From Candidatus Acidiferrales bacterium (GTDB taxonomy: Bacteria > Acidobacteriota > Terriglobia > Acidiferrales > UBA7541), in assembly GCA_030044295.1 (NCBI GenBank), contig JASHWB010000137.1:1-9413 (forward strand): a DNA stretch of 9,413 nucleotides. The letters run 5' to 3'. The notes under the pieces are model-generated. The model was given only the letters and a program-made list of their open reading frames with translations. It did not search any database and was not told where the DNA came from. The translations under genes were made by a program, and so were the position numbers. This document shows, piece after piece, positions 1 through 5,807 of the stretch (the first letter of the stretch is position 1; each line of letters starts with the position of its first letter).

Positions 1-594
1 GTGGAAGTGCTCAGCGAGATGTTGCCAAAAATTTCGACCGAGGAAGTGAAGCTCAAGGTGATCCAGGCGAGCGTTGGGGCGGTGAGCGAATCGGACGTGA
101 TCCTTGCCTCCGCATCGAACGCCGTGATCGTGGCGTTCAACGTCCGGCCCGAACGCAAGGCCGCCGATCTGGCGCTGCGCGAGGGCGTGGACATTCGCCT
201 ACACACGATCATTTACGAGCTGATCGATGAGTTGAAGAAGGCCGTGGCCGGATTGCTGGCTCCGGTGGAAAAGGAAACGTTCCTGGGACGCGCGGAAGTG
301 CGCGACACATTCCGCGTGAAGGGCGTCGGCATGATCGCGGGGTGCTCGGTGCAGGACGGCATTCTGAAGCGCGACGCGGACGTGCGGGTGCTGCGAGACA
401 ACGTGGTGATCTACACCGGCCGCGTGATTTCGCTGCGCCGCTTCAAGGATGACGTCAATGAGGTGCGCTCGGGGTTCGAATGCGGCGTGGGGGTCTCGAA
501 TTTCAACGACGTGAAAGTGGGCGACGTCCTGGAATGTTTCAAGATCGAGAAAACGGCGGCCCCAGAAGTGCTGGCGGGAGAGAGCGCTCGCTGA
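1..594 (+). CDS. infB: Translation initiation factor IF-2, C-terminal part (5' truncated by window)
   Basis: IF-2 is the GTPase that brings initiator fMet-tRNA to the 30S subunit and promotes 50S joining. Only the last 197 codons are present. They run in from the left edge, so the GTG at position 1 is an internal valine codon and not a start. The visible protein covers the end of domain III/C1 (residues about 1-80, with STEEVKLKVI, then SNAVIVAFNVRP) and the C2 domain that binds fMet-tRNA (about 90-185, with AGCSVQDG, VLRDNVVIYTG, LRRFKDDVNEV and GFECGVGV). These blocks align closely from memory with the end of E. coli IF-2, whose C-terminal residues are similarly placed. The GTPase G domain lies outside the window. 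The stop TGA is followed by 76 bases before the DUF503 gene, and the two are probably in one operon. Identity is essentially certain. Confidence 0.97.
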   Translation: MEVLSEMLPKISTEEVKLKVIQASVGAVSESDVILASASNAVIVAFNVRPERKAADLALREGVDIRLHTIIYELIDELKKAVAGLLAPVEKETFLGRAEVRDTFRVKGVGMIAGCSVQDGILKRDADVRVLRDNVVIYTGRVISLRRFKDDVNEVRSGFECGVGVSNFNDVKVGDVLECFKIEKTAAPEVLAGESAR

Positions 595-660
595 ACGTTG
601 CGAACTGAATTCCGGCGAGTGAATGTGGCGTAGCGCTGATTCTCTTCCCCGAAATTCGAC

Positions 661-669
661 GGGGGCGGA
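661..669 (+). promoter_or_regulatory. Ribosome binding site deciding the DUF503 start
   Basis: A purine-rich GGGGGCGGA lies immediately before the ATG at 671, with the core G run 5 bases away. An in-frame ATG at 623 would add 16 residues (MWRSADSL...) that family members lack, and it has no comparable site upstream. The homologous part of the protein starts at MPIGLL, so 671 is preferred. Confidence 0.6.
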
Positions 670-670
670 A

Positions 671-964
671 ATGCCGATCGGCCTTCTCACCTTGGAAATT
701 CACATCCCTGATGCGCAGTCTCTTAAAGATAAGCGGCAGATCGTGCGCGGCTTGAAGGATCGCCTGCGCGCGCATTTCAACGTGGCTGTGGCGGAGCTGG
801 ATCATCAGGACCTCTGGCAACGCGCTCGCGTGGGAGTGGTGAGCATTTCCGGCGACGGTAAGCATCTGGAGGAGTCGCTCCAGGCGATCGCGGAGGAATC
901 GGAGCGCGTGCTGGGCCGCGATTTGGTATCGCAAGAGATCGAGTATTTCGAGGATCGGGCATGA
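671..964 (+). CDS. ylxP: DUF503 / YlxP-family protein
   Basis: A 97-residue protein of the DUF503 family, small ferredoxin-fold-like proteins encoded beside infB and rbfA in many bacteria. Family hallmarks are visible: the N-terminal strand (MPIGLLTLEIHIP), then SLKDKRQIVRGLKDRLRAHF (about residues 16-35), the NVAVAELDHQDLWQRARVGV segment, and a C-terminal helix ending in QEIEYFEDRA. The role is not firmly settled. Its constant neighbourhood suggests ribosome assembly or translation, and some annotations call it a ribosome-binding factor. Length is normal for the family. The stop TGA overlaps the rbfA start in ATGA at 961-964, which implies translational coupling. The start is chosen from the RBS at 661-669 and family alignment. 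The family call is secure; the function is inferred from context. Confidence 0.9.
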   Translation: MPIGLLTLEIHIPDAQSLKDKRQIVRGLKDRLRAHFNVAVAELDHQDLWQRARVGVVSISGDGKHLEESLQAIAEESERVLGRDLVSQEIEYFEDRA

Positions 965-1323
965 GCGCTAGTGGACACCGCACGGAACGCGTCGCCGAAG
1001 AAATTCGGAATGAAGTGAGCCTGATGCTGGCGGGGGAACTGAAAGATCCGCGACTGGCTGTCCCGGTGAGCGTCACGGAAGTGCGCCTGCGGCCGGACTT
1101 GCGAGCCGTGCGCGTGTACGTGCAATTGGAAGGCACGAAAGAAGAGCGAGACGCGGCGCTGGCGGGATTAAAGAAAGCGGCGGGTTTCGTCCGGCATGAA
1201 CTGGTGGAGCGCTTGCAACTTCGCCGCGCGCCCGAAGTGCTTTTCGCCCTCGACGAATCCGAAGAATACGGGCAGCACATCGATGAGCTTCTGCAAAAGG
1301 TTCATCGTCCGGAGAAACCGTGA
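961..1323 (+). CDS. rbfA: 30S ribosome-binding factor RbfA
   Basis: RbfA is a cytoplasmic KH-fold protein that binds immature 30S subunits near the 16S rRNA 5' helix and supports late processing and cold adaptation. The 120 residues have the expected layout: an N-terminal helix (RTERVAEEIRNEVSLMLAGE, about 7-26), the conserved KDPRLAVPVSVTEVRL block (about 28-43), DLRAVRVYVQLEG (about 46-58), a helix with AALAGLKKAAGFVRHELVERL, and the terminal strand APEVLFALDES. Length is typical. ATG at 961 overlaps the preceding stop, and GAGGA at 950-954 gives a Shine-Dalgarno site 6 bases upstream. The protein ends at TGA 1321-1323. In many bacteria a DHH-family phosphoesterase gene (nrnA) sits between rbfA and truB; it is absent here, and only 67 bases separate the two. 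Confidence 0.96.
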   Translation: MSASGHRTERVAEEIRNEVSLMLAGELKDPRLAVPVSVTEVRLRPDLRAVRVYVQLEGTKEERDAALAGLKKAAGFVRHELVERLQLRRAPEVLFALDESEEYGQHIDELLQKVHRPEKP

Positions 1324-1390
1324 TCGCGCCCGTTCGCGACGCCGCGCGAATTAGAACTCACGGCTGAATCCGGGTCGCGCCGCAAAACTG

Positions 1391-2365
1391 ATGCCTCGCA
1401 CTCCCCAGCCACATCCTATCGACGGAATTCTGGTGGTCGATAAGCCGCGCGGAAAAACTTCGCACGACGTGGTCGAAGCCGTCCGCCGCATCGTAGGATT
1501 TCGCCAAATCGGGCATCTCGGCACGCTCGATCCGCTGGCCACCGGCGTCCTGGTGCTGGCGCTGGGGCGGGCGACGCGGCTTGCGCGCTTCTACGCCGGC
1601 CGCCGCAAGCGCTACATATGCGCGGCTCGCTTCGGATTCGCCACGGATACGTACGATGCCGATGGCGAAGCGGTGTCATCCGACTCGGCGCCATCGCTTG
1701 ACCCCGCGCGAATGCAGGAGATGGCCTCGCGATTTATCGGCAAAATTCAGCAAGTGCCGCCAGCATTCTCGGCAAAGAAGATTCACGGGCGTCCCGCGCA
1801 CCAACTGGCGCGCAAGCACAAGCCCGTGGATCTGGCTCCGATCGAAGTGGAAGTGTACGAGTTCCGAATCACGGGAGTGGAGGGCTCGGTGGCGCGGTTC
1901 ACGGCCGAGTGCGGCGCGGGCACGTACATCCGCTCGTTGGTGCACGATCTGGGCAAGCTTCACGGGGCGGGCGCACACCTCGCGGAAATCTCGCGGACGG
2001 CCGTCGGAGAATTTACCATCGATCATGCGATTCCCATCGAAGAGTTGGTCGCGGACGCGAAGGCCGGCAATCTCTCTGCCCGTGTGATCTCGCTCGAAAA
2101 TCTGCTGCCGGAGCTGCCGAGCGCCGTGGTGCTGCCAGTCCTCGAAAAGCGAATCCGGCACGGCGCGAAATTCAATTTGCCCCTCGCTCAGATCCAGCCC
2201 GGCCAAACAACCGTCGCGCAAGGCGCACCGCAACAGCTCGATTCGGGCGATTGGAAGCCGCCGCGCCTGCGAGTCTTCAACCAGCAAGGCCACTTGATCG
2301 CGATCGCGGAGCCCGTAGTGCCGCGGACGTATCAGCCGCTGTTGGTCCTGGATTCGCCGCGATAG
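1391..2365 (+). CDS. truB: tRNA pseudouridine(55) synthase TruB
   Basis: TruB isomerises U55 in the T-loop of tRNAs to pseudouridine and also acts as a tRNA folding chaperone. All main motifs are visible: IDGILVVDKPRGKTSHDVV (10-28), the catalytic loop HLGTLDPLATGVL with nucleophile Asp47 (E. coli uses Asp48), YICAARFGFATDTYDADGE (75-93), PAFSAKKIHGRPAHQLAR (124-141), and CGAGTYIRSLVHDLG (174-188) with the structural Arg181. The C-terminal part (about 270-324, ending PRLRVFNQQGHLIAIAEP...PLLVL) fits the TruB C-terminal RNA-binding extension. At 324 residues it is slightly longer than the E. coli enzyme. No strong Shine-Dalgarno site precedes the ATG; the start is supported by homology beginning at residue 10. 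The gene is the last of the rightward operon and converges on the secretin gene, with 18 bases between the stops. Confidence 0.97.
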   Translation: MPRTPQPHPIDGILVVDKPRGKTSHDVVEAVRRIVGFRQIGHLGTLDPLATGVLVLALGRATRLARFYAGRRKRYICAARFGFATDTYDADGEAVSSDSAPSLDPARMQEMASRFIGKIQQVPPAFSAKKIHGRPAHQLARKHKPVDLAPIEVEVYEFRITGVEGSVARFTAECGAGTYIRSLVHDLGKLHGAGAHLAEISRTAVGEFTIDHAIPIEELVADAKAGNLSARVISLENLLPELPSAVVLPVLEKRIRHGAKFNLPLAQIQPGQTTVAQGAPQQLDSGDWKPPRLRVFNQQGHLIAIAEPVVPRTYQPLLVLDSPR

Positions 2366-2383
2366 GCTTCGGATCGTCAGCGG

Positions 2384-5300
2384 CTAGCGATCTGGAACTG
2401 TCTGGGGCGGGAGATTCTCCTCTGGCGGAGCATTCTGGGTCTGCGGTGGCGGCTGTTGCTCGAGGCCCGGCGGGAGATTCGTGGGCGCCTGCGGCGGCAC
2501 TTGCGGGAGCGGAGGAAGCGAGCCAGGCGCGAACCCTGCGCGCGTGAAACCGCCGACCTGCCCCTCGGGCGATCCCTGCCCTGCGTAGATCACTTCATCT
2601 TTGCGATGGGCGAGCCGGACCATGCGCGGCGTGACGAGGATCAGCAGCTCCGTTGACTGGTTTTGCGCGTTCTGATTCGACGACAACCACTGAATACCGG
2701 GAAATTCGCTGAGCCCCGGCAGCCCGTTGAGCGCGTTCGTCGTTTGCGTCTGCAGCATTCCCGCGAGAATCGCCGTCTGATCCTGCTTCACGCGAACGGT
2801 CTGCTCCACCGACTCATTGTTGACCACGGGAATCGCGTTGTAACTCGTCCCTGCAAGACTGCTGTTTTCGAAACTGAGTTGCAGCGTTACGTCGCCGTTC
2901 GGGTGAATGCGCGGAGTAGCCTTGATTTTCAGCCCAACGTCGAGATATTGCACGCCGGGATAGATGCTGCTGGAAAGCGGATTGGTCGCTCCGGTGAAGC
3001 TGGCGGAATTCAAGATGACAGTCACGTCGTTTGAGGTGTGGTTGGCGGTGGCGACGTCTGTCTTGCCGTCACCATTGAAATCCGCGGCTGCGATGGAAAC
3101 CGGCGCCTGGTCTACTGGCAATTCGAAATTGGGACTGAAGAGCCCGCTGCCGGCGTTGAGCAGCACGGAAACGGCATTATCAGTCTGATCGGTTACCGCC
3201 AGGTCGCTCAGGCCGTCGACATTGAAGTCTCCAACCGCGATCGATGTGGGCCCGTTGCCCGCCGGAAAATCGCGCTGCACGCCCGGCGCGAATTGGCCGT
3301 TGCCGACACTGGTGTTGTTGATGTTCGCCTGACCGAACAGAACCGAGACTGTATTACCGGTATTGGTGTTACTGGGCGCGCCGTTATTGGCGACGGCCAA
3401 GTCCGTGATGCCGTCGCCGTTGAAATCCCCGGGGGCAATGAAAATCGGCGAGTTCCCGGTCGCGTAATCGACGCGCGTCTGAAAAGTGCCATCGCCATTG
3501 CCTAGAAAGACGGACACAGTGTCGTTGCCTTCGTCAGCGACAACCAGATCGATATGGCCGCTGTTGGTGAAAGTGCCCGTCGCAAGTCCCGCGGGCTTAT
3601 AGCCCGCCGGAAGTTGGATCAGCGTGGGCGAGGAGGACGACGTACTAAAGGTTCCATCGGAATTGATCTGAAAAATTGACATGGAGTTGTCGTTTTGATT
3701 CGAAACGGCGACGTCCACATTACTGCCGGCCAGCGCATTGTGAAAATTCGCGACGGTCAGCGCAACGGGCAGATTGCCGGTCGGCACGCTGATGGCCGGT
3801 TGAAACGTACCATCTCCGTTGCCGAGCAAAATCGAGACGTTCCCGCCGATGCCGCTGGCGTTCGTGCTGGTGACGACCAGATCTTGGTGGCCATCGCCAT
3901 TGAAATCGTAAGCGGCTAGCGCGGTGGGTTCGAAACCTGTTGGGAGTTGCACCGTCGTAGGCGTCTGAAACGTACCGTCGCCGTTCCCTTGCAAAACCGA
4001 AATCGTGCCGTCCGTTTCGTTGGCCACAGCAAGGTCCGTCGTCGTGGTGGAAGACGAGTCGTGGAAATTCGCCGCTACGATAGCCGAAGGCGACGTGCCG
4101 ACGGCATAGTTCGTCGTGGGAAAACTGGTTGAATTGATCTCCGGCGTCGAACCGGTTCCCGCAAGACTCGAAGAGAAGGTGGACAGCGCAACGGGTATCC
4201 GGTCGCCGACGAAAAAGCTGGCCGCTTGCCCATCCTGCGCGCGAAGAAGAACGCGCTGCCCGTGCTTCACCAGCGAAAGCATCTCCGAAAAATTTGCCGT
4301 AATGCCGGGCATAGTGGCCAAGAACGTGCTATCGCCACCGCCAAACGCGATCAGCGGCGGAATCAGAGAGCCAAGCCCGACCTGGCCAGAGCCCAGCAAA
4401 GACGCGATTTGCGAAGACGATAAACCCGAGAGCGAGGACGGCAATCCGAAGATCTCGCTTATTACGCTCACCAAGGAGGATCCGCCGGCTTCGACCTCTT
4501 GAATCTCCTGGGGGTTCAGAGAAAAAACTTGAGACGATTGCGGCGGCACGATGCCCAAATCACGCGCGTAGTTTCGGTCGACCTCGAGAATTTCGAACTC
4601 CAGGACCATTTCGCCGGCCGGTTGCTCCAGGCCGCGGATCAATTCGGAGGCGACCGCGATCGCCTGCGGATCGGCGCGCAAGGTAATTGTGCGGCTGGCG
4701 GTATCGAGGCTTGACCGCGTGACCCCCGTGATCTCGCGCACCGCTCGAAACATTTCCGTTACATCGTCGGGCGTTTCCGAGGCCGGCAAGACAACCGTCC
4801 TCACCAGCGATGGCCCGTAATCCCGACGCTTTTGCGGCGTATCGTCCGTGACAAAGAACAAGTGGGCAGAAAGCGGGCGCCAGAACGTGCCGGTTGCTTC
4901 TCCAAGCAGGCGCACGGCAGTCGGAAAATCAACACCGGCGACGCGAAAGCGGACCTGGCGCGACCGCATGTCCTCGTCAAAAGCGACGTCCACTCCGAAT
5001 TTCTGCGCCAGCTCTTCATAAGCCCCCTTGGTATCGCCGCGAAAATCGAAATCGCGGTCTCCGAGCTGGAATTGGAGCCGGGGTTCGCCAGCCAGACTCC
5101 GAGCCTCATCCTGGGGTATGGACGCGGGCTTTGCCGCGGTCAGCTCCGCCAGCCGGGTGCGAACCGTGGCATTGAGCGGGTCGATGTAGCTAGCCTCGCG
5201 CAGTCCCTTCAACGCCAAGTCGATGCGGCCGTTTACTGCGTCGCGCTCGGCCGTGTTAACCTTAATCTGCACCAGTCGGCTTTTCGCCGTCTCGCGCATC

Positions 5301-5605
5301 AGAAGATATTCGCGGTCGTTGGGAGCAAAGCTGACAGCTTGCGCGTAGTCGTCGTACGCCGTCTGCCAATCCTGCACCTGCTCGGCTTGCAGTGCGCGAC
5401 GGTAGGCCTCCTTCGCCTTCTTCGGGTCTGGTTTCGCGGCAGGGGCCAGGCCGACCTCAGGCGTCGCTACCGCCCGCGGGTTTGCAGCCATTGCCTGGGC
5501 CTTTGTCGGAATCGGGGCGTAAGCGGCCAGTAGAGTGAGTGCGAAGCACGCGCACACGAGTTGGGCAGCATTCGAGCGTGTCCGCGCAAATCTCGCTTTC
5601 GGCAT
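2384..5605 (-). CDS. Secretin (type II/III secretion or type IV pilus family) with a nested FG-GAP beta-propeller
   Basis: A 1073-residue exported outer-membrane channel protein. Order seen: signal peptide (1-38: basic MPKARFARTR, hydrophobic 15-30, likely cleavage after KAQA); TPR-like helices (about 60-155, EAYRRALQAEQVQDWQTAYD...YAQAVSFAPND); N0/STN-like domain (about 176-253); N1-type domain (about 267-328); secretin core part one (about 330-475: LEFEILEVDRNYARDLGI, then a Gly/Ser-rich hydrophobic loop 373-425, then LVKHGQRVLLRAQDGQAASF and VGDRIPV); seven FG-GAP/VCBS blades (502-870); secretin core part two (about 880-995: VQYLDVGLKIKATPRIHPNG, AILAGMLQT, GLPGLSEFPGIQWL, TELLILVTPRMV); Pro-rich tail (1027-1073). 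The reading frame is intact. The start at 5605 is chosen because a clean signal peptide follows, though it lacks a clear RBS; a GTG at 5746 is the alternative. No ATPase, inner-membrane or pilin genes accompany it here, so the cargo and system type are unknown. Confidence 0.88.
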   Translation of the reverse strand: MPKARFARTRSNAAQLVCACFALTLLAAYAPIPTKAQAMAANPRAVATPEVGLAPAAKPDPKKAKEAYRRALQAEQVQDWQTAYDDYAQAVSFAPNDREYLLMRETAKSRLVQIKVNTAERDAVNGRIDLALKGLREASYIDPLNATVRTRLAELTAAKPASIPQDEARSLAGEPRLQFQLGDRDFDFRGDTKGAYEELAQKFGVDVAFDEDMRSRQVRFRVAGVDFPTAVRLLGEATGTFWRPLSAHLFFVTDDTPQKRRDYGPSLVRTVVLPASETPDDVTEMFRAVREITGVTRSSLDTASRTITLRADPQAIAVASELIRGLEQPAGEMVLEFEILEVDRNYARDLGIVPPQSSQVFSLNPQEIQEVEAGGSSLVSVISEIFGLPSSLSGLSSSQIASLLGSGQVGLGSLIPPLIAFGGGDSTFLATMPGITANFSEMLSLVKHGQRVLLRAQDGQAASFFVGDRIPVALSTFSSSLAGTGSTPEINSTSFPTTNYAVGTSPSAIVAANFHDSSSTTTTDLAVANETDGTISVLQGNGDGTFQTPTTVQLPTGFEPTALAAYDFNGDGHQDLVVTSTNASGIGGNVSILLGNGDGTFQPAISVPTGNLPVALTVANFHNALAGSNVDVAVSNQNDNSMSIFQINSDGTFSTSSSSPTLIQLPAGYKPAGLATGTFTNSGHIDLVVADEGNDTVSVFLGNGDGTFQTRVDYATGNSPIFIAPGDFNGDGITDLAVANNGAPSNTNTGNTVSVLFGQANINNTSVGNGQFAPGVQRDFPAGNGPTSIAVGDFNVDGLSDLAVTDQTDNAVSVLLNAGSGLFSPNFELPVDQAPVSIAAADFNGDGKTDVATANHTSNDVTVILNSASFTGATNPLSSSIYPGVQYLDVGLKIKATPRIHPNGDVTLQLSFENSSLAGTSYNAIPVVNNESVEQTVRVKQDQTAILAGMLQTQTTNALNGLPGLSEFPGIQWLSSNQNAQNQSTELLILVTPRMVRLAHRKDEVIYAGQGSPEGQVGGFTRAGFAPGSLPPLPQVPPQAPTNLPPGLEQQPPPQTQNAPPEENLPPQTVPDR
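2996..4108 (-). repeat. Seven FG-GAP/VCBS blades inside the secretin core (protein and DNA repeats)
   Basis: Residues 502-870 of the secretin divide into seven similar units: 502-555, 556-608, 609-666, 667-715, 716-781, 782-830 and 831-870. A typical unit opens with (T/A)GxxP, runs through a hydrophobic strand into a DFNGDGxxDLAVAN-type loop, and closes with (V/I)SV(L/F) and a GNGDGTF turn. The calcium-type DxNxDGxxD loop is intact at 567-575, 727-735, 793-801 and 842-850, and degenerate in units 1, 3 and 4. GNGDGTF turns are at 540-546, 595-601 and 702-708, with variants elsewhere. The repetition also shows in the DNA, for example near-identical stretches around 3411-3431, 3887-3908 and 3060-3082. 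Seven units is the count expected for a closed integrin-alpha-like propeller. Confidence 0.88.
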
Positions 5606-5623
5606 AGAGAACGTGAGATGCCT

Positions 5624-5629
5624 ATTGTA
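5624..5629 (-). promoter_or_regulatory. Possible -10 element for the secretin gene
   Basis: On the minus strand the hexamer TACAAT stands 18 bases before the ATG at 5605 and matches the -10 consensus at five of six positions. No convincing -35 lies at normal spacing; a TTGACG is about 30 bases further upstream. If used, the leader would be very short. It would be irrelevant if translation starts at the upstream GTG (5746). Weak. Confidence 0.2.
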
Positions 5630-5654
5630 CAGGCTTTGCCGTTCGCGTCGGCCC

Positions 5655-5678
5655 GTCGGCGTCAAACTTTGCGCCGAC
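5655..5678. other. Imperfect GC-rich palindrome in the divergent intergenic region
   Basis: GTCGGCG at 5655-5661 is perfectly complementary to CGCCGAC at 5672-5678. Between them CAAA and TTTG (5663-5666 and 5668-5671) continue the symmetry apart from one unpaired T. It could be a protein-binding site or, if transcribed, a hairpin with a 7-bp lower stem. It is not followed by a T run on either strand, so it does not look like an intrinsic terminator. It lies 50-73 bases upstream of the chosen secretin start. Function unknown. Confidence 0.4.
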
Positions 5679-5740
5679 ACGTACAGGGCGGCGGGCAGGC
5701 TTTGGCTTCCTCTCACAGAAATGAGAACTGACGAAAAGGA

Positions 5741-5769
5741 TTGCACTTACCACCCTCGTGCGGTACACT
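5741..5769 (+). promoter_or_regulatory. Candidate promoter of the iron-uptake operon
   Basis: TTGCAC (5741-5746) and TACACT (5764-5769) are separated by exactly 17 bases. The -10 matches consensus at 4 of 6 positions and the -35 at its first three. Initiation would fall near 5776, giving a leader of about 30 bases before the ATG at 5808. A perfect palindrome begins only a few bases after this point, which supports the placement because a bound repressor there would block initiation or clearance. The prediction rests on spacing and context rather than a strong consensus. Confidence 0.45.
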
Positions 5770-5778
5770 TTTTCACGT

Positions 5779-5799
5779 AGTTGAAAGTTACTTTCAACT
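5779..5799. promoter_or_regulatory. Perfect 21-bp palindrome, likely operator of the iron-uptake operon
   Basis: AGTTGAAAGT (5779-5788) and ACTTTCAACT (5790-5799) are exact reverse complements around one central T at 5789. The 21-bp span and odd symmetry suit a dimeric winged-helix or helix-turn-helix repressor. It lies between the candidate -10 (5764-5769) and the ATG of the FTR1 gene (5808), about +3 to +23 relative to the predicted transcription start. It does not resemble the classical Fur 19-mer (GATAATGATAATCATTATC). The regulator is not identifiable from this window. Confidence 0.65.
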
Positions 5800-5807
5800 G
5801 GCCCTGA

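Noticed and set aside
2372..2392. Stem-loop GATCG...CGATC between the truB and secretin stops, as a bidirectional terminator
   Set aside because: The perfect stem is only five pairs, the loop holds a mismatch, and neither strand has a following T run. Too weak to call an intrinsic terminator.
1909..2547. Open frame on the plus strand running from inside truB into the secretin region
   Set aside because: It spans the end of truB in another frame and the antisense of the secretin tail. Composition is Arg/Ala-rich and no domain is visible.
2996..4108. Regularly spaced similar DNA segments that could suggest a CRISPR array or tandem satellite
   Set aside because: Unit lengths vary (about 120-200 bases), copies are only partly similar, and the frame is continuous. 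They are codons for propeller blades.
5560..5603. Secretin leader as a lipoprotein signal (cysteines at residues 18 and 20)
   Set aside because: Both cysteines lie inside the hydrophobic core rather than after a lipobox at its end. A standard cleavage site after residue 38 fits better.
5630..5706. Direct repeat CAGGCTTTG at 5630-5638 and 5696-5704
   Set aside because: Nine bases, two copies 66 bases apart, with no symmetry or link to a promoter element; probably chance.
5711..5726. Short inverted repeat TCTCA...TGAGA near the iron promoter
   Set aside because: Arms of five bases with a six-base gap are expected by chance, and it lies upstream of the predicted -35 without other support.
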